A stretch of DNA of 64,000 nt. Source: Sambucus nigra. Taxonomy: Eukaryota; Streptophyta; Magnoliopsida; Dipsacales; Adoxaceae. A model generated the notes under the pieces. The model saw nothing but the letters and a program-made list of their open reading frames with translations. It did not search any database and had not been told where the DNA came from. This document shows positions 23,557 through 36,055 of the stretch, piece after piece (within the stretch, counting starts at the first letter, position 1; every line of letters begins with the position of its first letter). A program made the translations under genes and the position numbers. The stretch is taken from contig OX422211.1 of the NCBI GenBank assembly GCA_949130495.1, positions 338,711,504 to 338,775,503 on the forward strand, read 5' to 3'.

Positions 23557-26500
23557 GTCATTGGTTTGTTTAAGAACGATCTAGCAGGGGTACTATATCC
23601 CCATGATGACCCATTAGTGATCAAGATGAGGATGAAAGAAGTGGTGATTTCACAAGTACTGGTGGATAACGGTAGCTCAGCAGATATCATGTTCTATCCA
23701 TGATTTAACAATTTGAATCTGAAGATGGCCTAGTTGGAGCCATATCATAGGCCACTCCTTGGTTTTACTGGCGAGAAGGTTTTTCCACTTGGGATGATCA
23801 AGTTGCATATGCTTATCGGTACATGGCCTACTTGTCGAACATAAAGAGTATGATTTTTTGTAATGAATAAAAATATCCAATCAGCTTATAATATCATCAT
23901 GGGAAGGGTAGGTCTGAAGAAGTTCAAATCGGTACCATCTACCGTACATCAATGTTTAAAATTCCCAACTAATTTTGGAGTGGGAGTTGTGAAAGGTGAC
24001 CAGAAAGTAGCTCGGGAATGATACTATTCATCTACCGAGCAGGAGGAACATGAAGAATCCAGGAAGAAGACTACTACTTATCAAGTAGATGAAATAGAAG
24101 ATGCAGAGATTGAAACGCTAGACCCTAGAGATGAGTCTCAGCTCGTAAAGGTATGGGTCATGGAGGCTACTGAAAATATCATTCTGGACGACGAGCATCT
24201 AGAACGAACAACTCAAATTGGTGCATCATTGGAGGTATCAATAAAACAGGAATTGATAGCATTTATAAGGCGAAAAAAGCAGACCTTTGCATGGAGTCAT
24301 AAAGACATGCCAGGGATAGATTCGAATTTCTTGTGTCACGAGCTCAACGTGAACAAGGAAATCAAGCCAATAAAATAGCGAAGATGAGTGTTCAGTCCTG
24401 AGAAGAATCAAGTTATACAAGAAGAAGTGGAGAAACTACAAAAAGCCTCTTTTATTGAAGATGTCAAATATCCTGATTGGCTAGCAAATGTGGTGATGGT
24501 GAAGAAGAAAAATAATAAGTGGAGGATGTGTGTAGACTTCATCGATCTCAATAAGGCATGCCCAAAGGATCATTTTCCTTTACCCCAAATTGATCAACTA
24601 GTGGATGCGACCTCGGGGTATGAATTATTGAGTGTCATGGATGCTTATTCTGGATACAACCAGATTAAGATGAAACCTGAAGACAGAGGAACACCTCTTT
24701 TATCACCCCAAGAGGAACTTATTGTTATAATGTTATGCCTCTTGGACTTAAAAATGCAGGTGCCACATATCAGTGGCTGATGAATAAGGTGTTCGCAGAG
24801 CAAATCAGCCATAACATGGATGTTTATGTTGATAATATGTTGACAAAGAGCAAAAAAGCTGCCGATCATCTAGTTGACCTAAGTCAGACCTTTGATCAAC
24901 TAGAGAAATATCAAATGAAACTGAATCCCACCAAATGCATATTCGGAGTACGAGAAGGCATGTTTCTCGGATATATTGTTAATCCTGAAAAGATCAAGGC
25001 TCTATTGGAGCTACTATCTCCAACGACGAAGAAGGAAGTGCAAAGTCTCACAGGACGAGTTGTAGCACTTAATAGGTTTGTGTCACGAGCAACTGACAGG
25101 TGCCTACCATTCTTCAAAACACTCCGAAAAACTTTTGAATGGAATGATGAATGCGAGGAGGCCTTTCTAGAATTGAAGAAATATCTGGGGACACCTCTAC
25201 TATTATATAGACTAGTGATGGGAGAAAGACTATACTAGTACCTGGCAGTTTCAGAAAATGCAGTGAGCTCGGCGTTGATAAGAGTGGAGGACGGAGTACA
25301 AAAACTAGTCTATTACACCAGCAAATCTTTTCGAGGAGCAGAAATCAGATATCCAAGGTTGGAGAAGTTGGCACTAGCACTGATTGAAGCAAGCAGAAGG
25401 ATGAGGCCATACTTCCAAGCTCATACTATAATTGTGTATACAGATATGCCATTAAGGCAAGCTCTGCACAAACCAGAGAAATCAAGAAGGTTGATGTACT
25501 AGGCAGCATAATATGGAGACTATGATATAATTTATGAGCCTAGATCGTCGCTCAAAGGGCATGCAGTTGCGAATTTTATCGCAAAATTCACTCAGGAAGA
25601 CTCCTCTGATGAGCGGGAGTTGAATACAGACCAGCCTGAGGATGTTACAAGATCATCAAATTAGAACTCCGACCAATTTACGTCGGGGGACGAGCAGCGA
25701 AAAGTACTAGAGGAGGACAAAAGAAAGCATCAAATACTTCACCGAGGAACTCTGTCTGACCAAGAGTTTGATAATGGAGTACCTGTGTGGAATTTGTATG
25801 TAGATGGCTCTTCGTGCTCTACAGGCAGTGAAGCAGGGATTATTTTAAACAGTCCAGATGGGATTGATGTGGAATATGCTCTACGTTTTCAATTTAAGGC
25901 TTCTAATAATGAGGCCGAATATGAAGCAATGATCGTGGGTTTAAGCCTGGCCAAAACCATGAAAGCTGAGCAAGTCGTTGTGTTCAGTGACTCTCAGTTA
26001 ATCGTAAATCAAATTTTGGGAGTGTATGCAGTAAAAGGAGAATTAATGATCAAGTATCATACAAAAGCAATGGAGGTTGTATCAAATTTTACTGCAGTTC
26101 AGTTGATTAGAATACCAAGATTGAAGAACGCAAGAACAGACGCATTAACTCGATTGGCATCAGCCACACGCACCGAGCTATGAAGAATAATCCCAATAGA
26201 AATACTAGTTGGTCGGAGCATAGACGAAGATCTGATGATGAATTTCATTGCCCTCGACTTGGGACCATCTTGGATGGATCCCTTCAGGGCCTATATTGAA
26301 GAGGGGGCTTTGCCAACTGATAAACTCGCAGCCAAGAAATTAAAGTTTAAAGCTGCTCATTATGTATTGACCGATGGCATTTTATATAGACGAGGAGTTA
26401 TAGTAGGGATAAAAAGATGTGTCCATCCCTCCGAAGTGAAAGATTTTATCAAAAAAGTTGATGAAGGGTATTGTGGAGCCCATATAGCAGGTCGAACTCT

Positions 26501-27488
26501 CTTGCAAAGAATAACCACGCAAGGGTACTACTGGCCGACGATGAGAGTTGATTGCACAGCCTATGCTAAGAAGTGAGACAAATGCCAACGCTTCTTGTCC
26601 ATCCGAAGAACTCCCCAAGCATTGTTAACACCCATAACGTCCCCTTGGCCATTTGCCATGTGGGGGATAGACTTGGTCGGGCCACTCCCAATGGCCAGGG
26701 GAAGATTCAAATACCTTGTGGTTGCTGTGGATTATTTTACAAAATGGGTGGAAGCTGAGCCTCTCATTGATATGACATACAACAAAGTCTATCAATTCAT
26801 TTGGAAAAATATTATTTGTAGATATGGTCTCCCACATGCATTCATTACTAACCATGGAACCCAATTTGACAACAAGGAGTTTGTTGCGTATTGTCATCAA
26901 TCCAATATACTGAAGATCCACTCTGCACCGGGACATCCCCAAAGCAATGGGCAAACTGAGGTGACAAACAGAACGCTCCTGAGTGGTTTGAAGAAACGAC
27001 TAGTTGATGCAAAAGAAAATTATATTAACGAGCTACATTCTGTGTTGTGGGCTTATCATACCACACCACGAGCAGCAATAGGAGAGTCTCCATAAATGCT
27101 AGCGTTTGGAAGTGAAGCTGTCATACCTGCTAAATTGGGTCCACCCACACATAGGGTGCTTAATTTCAATTCTCCTGTCAGTGATTTAATGAGAATATTA
27201 GACTTGGATATGCTCAAAGAAGTCAGGGAAGAAGTAGCGATCAGAAATGCAACATATCAACAATGAACAACTTTGTTCTATAACAAAAGAGTGAAGAAGT
27301 GTGAGTTGAAGGAAGGGGATTATGTGCTAAAGAAAGTAATACAGAAGAATAACAAATCGGAAGCCAACTGGCATGGACCCTACAGAGTAATATAAGTTGT
27401 TCGTCCAGGGACATACAGGATTGAAACCTTGGAAGGAGAAGAATTCAAGAATGCATGGAATGCAGAGCATCTGCGCAAGTATTATTAG
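23557..27488 (+). pseudogene. pol of the Tat-like element: protease, RT, two RNase H domains, integrase
   Basis: Protease active site VDNGSSADI at about 23661-23690. RT: VDFIDLNKACPKDHFPLPQI then MDAYSGYNQIKM. A frameshift near 24700 precedes MPLGLKNAGATYQ. The catalytic box reads YVDN instead of YVDD (about 24828-24840). The first RNase H (25263-25500) is followed by a linker with stops, then a second RNase H (25785-26180) with YVDGSS and NNEAEYEA, the archaeal-like type found in Tat elements. Integrase: GYYWPTM...CQR, WGIDLVGPLP, then FITNHGTQF where the second catalytic Asp is Asn, and NGQTEVTNR with the Glu. Several stops follow (about 27095, 27266). The frame ends LRKYY at 27488. With two catalytic acids replaced, this pol is dead. 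Confidence 0.9.
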
Positions 27489-27612
27489 TAATTGAAATTC
27501 TTATGTAATGCAATTTCTTCAGTATGAATAAAGTGTTGGATGTTTTACCCAGTTTCTCTCTTTTTGTTGAAATTTTTCGGAATATTAGTGCTACACACTA
27601 CACATCAAATTC

Positions 27613-28326
27613 AGAATCAATTACCACCAACTCCGATTGGTCGGGAATCAATTACCACCAACTCCGGTTGGTCGGGAACTAATTACCACCAACTCCGGTT
27701 GGTCGGGAATCAATTACCACCAACTCTGGTTGGTCGAGAACTAATTACCACCAACTTCGGTTGGTCGGGAATCAATTACCAGCAACTCCGATTGGTCGGG
27801 AACTAATTACCACCAACTTCGGTTGGTCGGGAATTAATTACCACCAACTCCGGTTGGTCGGGAATCAATTACTACCAACTCCGGTTGGTCGAGAACTAAT
27901 TACCACCAACTCCGATTGGTCGGGAATCAATTACCACCAACTCCGATTAGTCGGGAACTAATTACCGCCAACTCCGTTTGGTCAGAAATCAATTACCACC
28001 AACTCCGGTTGGTCGGGAATCAATTGCCACCAACTCCGATTGGTCGGCGAATCAATTACCACCAACTCCGATTGGTCGGGAATCAATTACCACCAACTCC
28101 GGTTGGTCGGGAACTAATTACCACCAACTCCGGTTGGTCGAGAATCAATTACCACCAACTCCGGTTGGTCGGGAATCAATTACCACCAACTCTGGTTGGT
28201 CGGCGAATCAATTACCACCAATCTCGGTTGGTCGGGAATCAATGTCACCAACTCCGGTTGGTCGGGAATCAATTACCATCAACTCCGGTTGGTCAGAAAA
28301 TTAAATACAATCAATTCCGGTTGGTT
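27613..28326 (+). repeat. 31-bp tandem array, about 23 copies, after pol
   Basis: The unit reads GAATCAATTACCACCAACTC plus CGGTTGGTCGG (31 bp), with GAATC/GAACT and CGGTT/CGATT variants. About 23 copies fill 714 bp with almost no length change; a few units are one base longer or shorter. Each unit has ACCAAC-TCCG-GTTGGT, a 6-bp stem with a 4-base loop. Because 31 is not a multiple of three and the unit has no stop in any frame, all plus frames read open as NYHQLRLVG-type repeats, so the apparent proteins are not evidence of coding. Tandem arrays between pol and the 3' LTR are known in Tat-group elements and can seed satellites. Confidence 0.95.
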
Positions 28327-28735
28327 AAACTAAGCAGGAACATGGGATGCAAATCATTTCGTTGCTTAGGCCCAAAGAGTGACAAGTCACTATAATCAAA
28401 TAATAGATAGGACGAGTTCTATTATCCAAAAACAAAACAGAATGTACATATCAAAATGTGCATATATTCACAAACAAAGACATTCTGCAAATTACTTAGA
28501 AGAAAATAAAATGGCAAAAGGCTAAGAATTTATTCATTCAAATCAAGAAGAATTACATATGCTGTGAAAAATATAATTCATTACATAAAAAATCCCATTC
28601 TATTGGTTTTTTTCCCTTCTGCCTTTGAAACAGGTTCTACTCCAGCAGGAGGATCATCTAAGGCATAAGGAGAATTTTATAATTTACATCTCTCAGCATT
28701 CTAACATTCATTACAGATGGCCGATCAAGTAAATA
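28327..28735. other. Spacer between tandem array and antisense genes
   Basis: About 400 bp, AT-rich, no coding signal. It would hold the 3' end of the minus-strand transcript that terminates here. Confidence 0.4.
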
Positions 28736-29848
28736 TTATGGGCGAGATATCTCGAAGTTGGCATGAAGACTGTAATCACCAAGATACTTGGAAATTAGAC
28801 ATCGAGGAATTTCACGAGCAGGAATCCAGCTAAAATCATGTTTAAAAGGAGGTGCGGGTAAATCGAGCACTCTAGGCTCATAATAATCCCATAAATAATG
28901 TCCCTGCTCCAATTGAAGCACACACATAGCATTTAACCATCCCTGCTTGTACCCTTCATTATTCGACTACTGTATCAGAGCATCTAGATGGTACAGAGCT
29001 TCATTATACCCAGCCATCCAAAACTCTCTGGGTTGTTTATGAAATTGGTAATTTAACCTCTCCAGTTTCTCATGGAGATTCTTCACCAGAAGTTCTTTGT
29101 TTTCCAAGACAGAACTCTGGGTGGATAGTTGTTCGCTGAAGTTTATAATCTTCTTAGACATTTCTGCTAAGGCTTGGTTCATCGCCACCAACTGAAAGGC
29201 CTGATTTTCTAAAGCCGCCTGCGTTATAGCTTCTTCAATAGGAACCTGACCAGCCCTTGCTCGTCCACGAGTAGAGGTGGAGGGTCTAGCTCTTTTAAAA
29301 GTTTCTAACTCATCTCGCAGGTTAGCATTTTCTACCTCCAAGAAAGAGAAACCTTCATCATTAACTGGGACCAAGGCTCCCGAGGAGGATGCAATAGATT
29401 TGAGTTGTTTTACCTCCTCTTGCAAGGTAATGTTCTCCTGCTCCAACAACTTGGCAATATGTCTGTGTTCTTCAACCTCAAGCTTCATAATGCTCTCTTT
29501 CTTCTCAAAAGCAGAGATGAATTTATTATATCCTTTATGAGTACTCAATTGCTGATATTTCCTCTCATATCCCTGATGCAAAAGTGTGGAAGACTCTTTG
29601 TATTGCAGTTCCTCGATCGTTCCTTAGAGATCTTCAATCATCTCATAGTAAGCCACATTGTTGGCAACTGCACGATCGAGCAAACGTTTCAGGTATTGGT
29701 AAGCTTCAATTGCTCGGTCAGAAGCATCTGAACCCAAGATATCAATGATTTGAGCCTTATTTATATCTGCATGACCGGCTTTGAAGTAGTCATTACATTT
29801 CTTCATCAATTCGGTGTCATGAGTTGATAATAGCTCCATTCTGGCCAT
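28736..29848 (-). pseudogene. Antisense coding unit 2 of the Tat-like element, coiled coil
   Basis: Start ATG 29848 (MARMELLSTHDTELMKK). One continuous minus frame of 371 codons with two internal stops: TAA at 29626-29624 and TAG at 28969-28967. Beyond each stop the frame stays open and protein-like. The middle (about 29550-29050) is a predicted coiled coil, e.g. KLLEQENITLQEEVKQL. The C-terminal part is rich in aromatics, e.g. GHYLWDYYEPRVLDLP. It starts 172 bp after the stop of unit 1. It could instead be a fourth exon of unit 1: the sequence AAG|GTGTAG at that stop and TTTGTTAG|TTT before this ATG would join in phase. No enzymatic motif is visible. Confidence 0.65.
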
Positions 29849-30020
29849 AAACTAACAAAGTAAAGAGAAATAAAAAGAATCAATAAGGATTCAGACAGAG
29901 CAAGTCAAAGAAAAGGTCAAGACAAATAACCAAAGTTTGAATTTTTATTTCATCATAAGGGGAAAATACAAAATCTGAGGTTACATTCAATAGAATAAGA
30001 AAATAAACACCCGATCAACT

Positions 30021-32196
30021 CTACACCTTCTCTTTGTTTCCTATAACTTCCTCAGAAGGTTTTGAGAAAGGGACTGGTTGCTCGGAGGGTAAGATTAGAT
30101 GCTCGGTAGAAGTACTGGCTAGTTGAGGTTGCTCGAAAAGATGAACAATAGGAACATCAAGGACCTGATCTCCAGTCATCATTGAAGATTCGTCTGAAGC
30201 AGCTTCATCCTCTTCTTCTTCTCCAGGAGAGGGAGGAGGGCCATGAGTGTGTTGCTGGAACAATTCCGAATTCTCAGCAACTTCCATCTCTTTCAATGCA
30301 GCCACCCATCCATCCCTAAAGAATTTGACACCTACATACTCCATTTGAGAGGACATGGAAGCTAGTCCCTTGTTCCATCCCTTGTCCCAACCAGCGCAAA
30401 AAGATTTTTTAACTGCCTTCTTCCTTTTTGCCTTCTTCGAGGAGGTCCTTTCCCTAAGGAGCTCCTCGGCAGCCTTCAACTTCTCCTCCACCTCCAGTTT
30501 TTGTCGCTCAACATCTTGAAGTTTAACAACTTCCTCTTCAGCAGACTTGAGCTTAACTTCCAGCTCCTTATTGCTTTGTTCGAAGACTTTGTTGCTCTGC
30601 TCAAACTCTATCAATTTCTTCTCCAAATCCTTGGAGGCATTCACAGCTTGATTTCTTTCTAGCTCGATGGACTTGAGTTGCTTCTCCCAAGCAACTTTAT
30701 CTTCCTCGTACTTTTGACAAGAGTATTTTAAAGACTGAGTCAGACCAAGAAAAGCTTCCTCTACACCTCCCGAGGAGATTGAAGCCTTGATAGCTTCATC
30801 CTTCTTTAAGATGTTGTTGAAACACGTCACCAGCTAAAAAAAGAAATAACAGTAAGTCAATACATGAATATAGAGTTAAAAGATAAAAGGGGTTGAGCTA
30901 AAAATACTTACTGAGGCAATGTGTTGAGCAACCAGGGTAGTAATTCTCTCACGATAAAGGGAGTCCTCAATACCTTGGACTTCTGGGACAATCCAGGATC
31001 TCACCAAACTCACAGCGGAGCTCGGAGCAATAAAAGAAAAAATAACACCTTCAACATTTGAAGGTTGAGAGACAGGTCTCTCAGAAGAACTTTTCTTTAA
31101 CCTCCTCAGAGGATCAGGAACATTTCCAACTAAAGACATTGTCTTTGTCGGTGAAGTAACACTAACCTCACTTGGAGGAGAAACGACAACAATTTTGCTC
31201 GGGGCCATTGGGGGCTTTTCAACAGCTTTCTTGGCAGTAGCAGGAGGAGGTGCATCAGTGATTCCCGCCCCTTCTTCTGGGACATCTTGTTTTCTTTTCT
31301 TTGCCTCCACATTAGTAGAGGCAGATTTATCAAAGAAGGCAGGAGCTCTTCTTCTCTTCATTAAGTTACTGATGGGAACACTTGACTCAGAGGAAGAACC
31401 TTCCACACTAGTCTCAGAAGCTGGTACTTGGTCAAGATTAACTACCACTGGACGTGGATGAGCAGTGAAAGACGAAGTATAGCTCTTCTACTGCAGCAAA
31501 TAAAAGGCAGATCTAATATGTTCCTCGACAATAGATTGGTGCAAATTCCAGATAAGTTTCAAATGCTTTAAATTAACGTCAGCTTCTTTTGGAGGTTTTT
31601 TTTTACTGTCAACTGTAACAAATAAGAACAAATGTCAGTGATACATATTATCAAACACAAAGAAAATAAGATTTAAAAAAATAAAAACAACCTATTCCAT
31701 TGCCATAAGGGGGACACCTGGGACCCTGATATACATCATCTCCATTTAATGGAGCGTGTTGCAAATTTTTCATAACAACCCCATGCTCAAAATAATCCCT
31801 ATTGGCATCTGGAAGATTAACATCTAAAGCCCTATTCAAAAACCTAGTTTTTAAATAGAATGTGGAATCACTGATAACCCATCTATAGCAGTACATAATC
31901 TCTGTAATCCCTAAACGGGTTCCATGGAGTTGATTCAATCTATGTACGCCATTAACTATCCTCCAGGTATTTGGAGCTATTTTTGCAGGAACAACGTCAA
32001 AATATTGACAGAACTCCAAACATAGGGGATTTGGAGGAAAAGAAAATCCACATTCGGCCACAAAGAGACTTAGGAACCAATGTCCCTCAGCCAAAGAAAA
32101 ATAATCAGAAGGTTCAGAAAGTTCTTCCAAAATAACCCATGAAGGGATTAAAAATTCAGACCGAAATTTGTTAAGTGATTCAACAAGGTAAACCAT
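30021..32196 (-). pseudogene. Antisense spliced gene of the Tat-like element, 'putative gypsy-type transposon' domain
   Basis: Three exons on the minus strand: 32196-31692, 31612-30912, 30833-30021. Both introns are GT-AG, 79 and 78 bp; donor GTAAGT and acceptor TTTTTTTAG mark the second. Exon lengths 505, 701 and 813 join to 673 codons in perfect phase, with one internal stop (TAG 31490-31488). Start ATG 32196 (MVYLVESLNKF). Exon 1 resembles the plant domain called 'putative gypsy type transposon' (Pfam family PF04195, from memory), e.g. GFSFPPNPLCLEFCQYFDVV then NTWRIVNGVHRL. Exon 2 is Ser/Pro-rich with KKRK- and RRR-type basic clusters. Exon 3 is a long Glu/Lys coiled coil followed by GWDKGWNKGL and an acidic tail. 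The function of these proteins is unknown. The frame is better preserved than gag-pol. Confidence 0.75.
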
Positions 32197-32358
32197 GATG
32201 AACAAAGTAAATAAAAGAGAGGGAAGAAAATCTTACAGAGAAAAAGAGATCAGGTGACAATGAACGACGGAGAGAACGAAGGCACAAGATAGAGAGAAAA
32301 TGAAGAGTTCAAAGATACAGATTTGAAAATGGGAAAGACGATAGGATTTCTACCGCGC

Positions 32359-32365
32359 TTAAATA
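32359..32365 (-). promoter_or_regulatory. Possible TATA box of the antisense gene
   Basis: On the minus strand, TATTTAA within AGTATTTAAGCGCGG lies about 165 bp upstream of the ATG at 32196. It is followed by a CT-rich leader with 'ctctctatcttgtg', like a plant 5' untranslated region. Position and leader fit a dedicated minus-strand promoter inside the element. Confidence 0.4.
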
Positions 32366-32625
32366 CTTTACCTCGGGAATAGAGAAAAGAAATGATTACA
32401 AGGGAGGACGTTTGCGTATCCGGCGGCTAAAAGAAGAAAAAGGGCACAAATATCGAAACGGTCATGAAAATTCAAAATATTTATGAGGCCTGATACTATG
32501 CACTTAAAAAAGAGTTATATACAACGAATATTTTCTTAAAAACCATACAAACCAATAATCTATGCAGTTTTCAAGCAGAATGTTCCATACTTTTCAACAT
32601 CAAACTATGAAACATTGGGGGCTTC

Positions 32626-33184
32626 TATTGATACCAAATTTAATCTGCTAACGTGGACCAATCACCTTAAGAATCGTGTTAACTTACATGGCAAATATGA
32701 ATACGCCATATGAGCAACTCATACACTCCTAGCAGCTCAAGCATACCGAGCAACTTAGGCGGCCCGAGCAACTCAGGGGCCTCGAGCAACTTAAGCGTGC
32801 CGAGCAACTTAAGCGGTCCGAGCAGCTTAAACGGTCCGAGATACTTAGCGTACAGCGCACCCAAATCAAGAGAATCAATGAGACGACTGCGCATTAAATG
32901 TCCATTATTATCGTACAGATGTATTTGTCTACAAAATGACAGCGCATTGCCCTTTCATTTGTACAGCCTCAAGGCTATAAATACATTGTAATTTCCTCAT
33001 TAGAAGGGGACAGGGGAATTTCTTGGTAAATCCATTATCGAGAATTCCAAGCAAACAGTCAGCAATAACAAAAACAGTGCACGTAGGCCATTCTTACAAG
33101 GCTAAACCACTTTTAAAAAAAATTGTCTTATTTATTTTATCTGTGATTGATAAATTAGAGATAATATAATTTTTTACATCAACA
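32626..33184 (+). repeat. 3' LTR of the Tat-like element
   Basis: 559 bp. The first dinucleotide is TA instead of TG (TATTGATACC versus TGTTGATACA), and many other scattered differences separate it from the 5' LTR. 18-bp units are at 32712-32837. Preceded by the polypurine stretch CATTGGGGGCT. Confidence 0.9.
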
Positions 33185-33450
33185 GTCATTGTACAATAAC
33201 TCTCCCTCCAAGTGAATCAAAGTTCTAAGCCTAGAACCTTCTCAGTTTCTTGCCCTCAAGTGTTTTCCATGTACCCAATCCGATGTATCCCACTCCCATG
33301 TAAACCGTTAAGAAATCCCTCGCACATTACATTTTAAGCACACCTACTATACATGAAATACTCACACTTCTACCCTTTTTCCCCTTTGAGAAATACCAAT
33401 GGGTGAGAAGGAAAATCCCTCATTCTCACCCCAAAACCCTCAACTTTGGA

Positions 33451-33455
<5 letters not shown>

Positions 33456-33492
<37 letters not shown>
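33456..33492 (+). repeat. (CT)n microsatellite
   Basis: About 18 uninterrupted CT units. Confidence 0.95.
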
Positions 33493-33495
<3 letters not shown>

Positions 33496-33547
33496 AGAGA
33501 GATGCCAAGAGTTAAGGCTTTAACCCTTATGAAACATTTTTGTGTCA

Positions 33548-33566
33548 CCCCCCCCCCCCCCCCCCC
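33548..33566 (+). repeat. Poly-C run of 19 bases
   Basis: Nineteen consecutive C in an AT-rich setting. Length could be affected by sequencing or assembly. Confidence 0.9.
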
Positions 33567-36055
33567 GCCACAAAAAAATACCTCCATTTGAAAACCTTTA
33601 TTTTACAGATCTGGGTTCCGTTCATTCTAGCATCGCTATTGTGAAGTTGTTCACTATGACGAATCAAATACCTTCACTAGTCGTGTGTATTTGAGTCATA
33701 TTCCACAAGTTCAATGCTCCAAATATCAGAGGAGACTATGCACTGATGGTTCAATAGAAGAAAAAATACTACTACAAAAAACATATATGTGGTGAGTGAA
33801 AAGTTGGTTGCAACTAAGCTTGAAGGGTAATGTGAAAGTATGTGTAATGACTTAATTTATAATTGAGAAGTGTGAAATCAACCCTTGATTCGTAGTTGGC
33901 CCCCAAAAGGCGCTTTTAATGCAAATGTTTGATAAAACCTATAAAGGCTACCTTTTAGTATTTATAAGGCTATGAGGAGGCTTTATGGTCGTAATTTCTA
34001 ACTTATAAGGCAATATTCTATCATCAACATTGTATCATTGGTGACATCATTAAGGATATCCCCTCCACAATACTACATGGTCTAAAAAACCCTTATTACT
34101 TAAAATACCAAAATCGGCCTGTAATAATATAATAATTGATAATGACAAAAGGACAAAATAGATGAAATAACGCCAAATAAACCTCATCCTCTATTATTAC
34201 CCTCCTGCACTTGATAGCGAGGTCATCGATGCCATACAACTCTTATTTCCTATAAATTTTGGCCCCAAATGGAATTCCTCATTAATGGGCCCAAACTGTA
34301 ACTTTCTAATCAAAAGCACCCGTGATGATGTGCTTTTAAATTATGAAACTAGGGCATAGTAGATTTTAGCGTATTGAAACCCAATTTCTCTTCAACTTAA
34401 AAAGAAAAATGCCAAGAACCATCCCCAGCCAGTGTCGGGCCAAGGGTTAGGCCAATGAGGCAACCACCTTTGGCCCCCAAATCTCGTACAGTTTTATACA
34501 GCCAAAATTATTTATAGGTATATATATTGGTACTAGAGACAAAGCCCAAAAAAAACTACTTTTCTCCTATTGACAACAACTTTTTGGGAGAATAAAAAAG
34601 CAGGTTCCTGCTTTAACTTCTCAAATTCTTTCTCCATATCCAACAAACCATTTATTCCTTCCAAACAACCAACAATTTCATTCGACCCACAAAAAAAAAA
34701 ACTTCCCTTCCTTCCTTTAACAACCATTTCATTCGGTTCCTGTTAAGTATTTTTTTTAAAATCAAGATTTCAACCGTATCATATGTATTATGTATTGTAT
34801 ACTTGTAATTTTTTCTTACAAATTTAGACTTTAAGTCTTTAACATCATTATATTAATATGTGGTTATGTATTCATTTTTATTAATTTAGGATGAATCTTA
34901 GACTTTTTTTTATTAATCTATACTTTAGCAAAAAATAAAACTGTTAATTTTTTTTATTAAGTTGTTCTTGTTCATTTTATTTTTTGTTATTAATATGTTG
35001 TTGATTTTTTTATGTTATTGGTAATGATGTTATTTTTATGTGTTTTTTCAACATTTTTTAGCGAAGAAGGGCTTTCAAAGCTGACTTACAAATTCATCAA
35101 AACAGGTTCCCTGTTCCTTTAATTATTTGAGATTGGAATTTTTTAGATTGATTGTTGGATTGTTATGTATTTATACTATACTATGCCTCCGATAAAGTAT
35201 ATTTCTGGATGGAAAAAATTAAAGAAGAAGCAAAAGGTAGAAAAATGTATGCAATTCCAAACTTGAGCTCTTGATAAATTTGTTTTTAAATTGAATGAAA
35301 CTGGGAATGAGCATGAGAATGAAACTGAAGAAGCTTTGATTGAAGCTGAAAATTTGGTGTATCAAGAGGAAAATAATGAGAACGATAATGAAGAAAGTTA
35401 AAATAAATAAAATAAAAATTTAGAGAATGAAGAATCAAATAATGAATGTGGACCGTTAAATATTTATGATTCGGGAAATTGGGACAAGACTGGTAGAAAC
35501 CATAGAGGTATTTTAGTGGAATGAAGGCCCATAAGAGTTGTTGTCGATTTTCCTAAACATAATGATGGTAAACATTTCTCTCGAGTGCACTACACTCGAC
35601 AATGGTTGAATGGATATAAGCGTGATCGAAGATGGATAGTATATTCACTTGCTCTTGATAAGGTATTTTGCTTTTGTTGCAAATTATTTAGAATTGATAA
35701 GAAAAAGACTCAATTGACTACCGACGGATTTAACAATTGGAAAAGTATTAGTCAGAGGCTTCTAAGTCATTAGGGGAGTAATGAACAAATTTCTTGCATG
35801 AAAAGTTGGCATGATTTAGAAATGAGATTGAAAAATAATGAAACAATTGATTCAGAGGTACAACAAATAATAAATAAAGAGAGAGAACGTTGGAGAGAAG
35901 TATTCGTGAGGATAATTTATGTTATTAAAACACTAGCAAAGAACAGTTTGGTGTTTCGTGGAGATAATGAGAAGATATATCAAGAAAATAATGGAAATTT
36001 CTTAGGTTTAATTGAAATGATTGCGGAGTTTGATCAAATAATGAAATAGCATATT

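Larger units (their letters stand above)
21016..33184 (+). mobile_element. Tat-like Ty3 retrotransposon with antisense genes, old copy
   Basis: 12.2-kb element with LTRs 21016-21575 and 32626-33184 and an exact 5-bp duplication GTCAT (21011-21015, 33185-33189). Order: LTR, PBS, gag, protease, RT, RNase H, a second RNase H, integrase, 31-bp tandem array, two coding units on the minus strand, polypurine tract (about 32613-32623), LTR. Two RNase H domains and extra genes between pol and the 3' LTR are known traits of the Tat lineage. The LTRs differ at several percent of sites by eye, and the sense genes have stops and frameshifts, so this copy is old and inactive. Confidence 0.9.
33190..34421. 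other. Spacer with microsatellites, no gene
   Basis: No coding sequence recognised. Contains a CT dinucleotide run (33456-33492) and a run of 19 C (33548-33566). The short open stretch at 33403-33591 merely spans these simple repeats. Confidence 0.5.

Noticed and set aside
27613..28326. Possible CRISPR array
   Set aside because: Units are contiguous with no unique spacers, in a plant retrotransposon.
27540..28395. Overlapping plus-strand frames of NYHQLRLVG / NQLPPTPVGRE repeats
   Set aside because: The 31-bp unit lacks stops in all phases, so these are artefacts of the tandem array.
33403..33591. 62-codon frame with SLSLSL and PPPPPP
   Set aside because: Translation of the CT microsatellite and the poly-C run.
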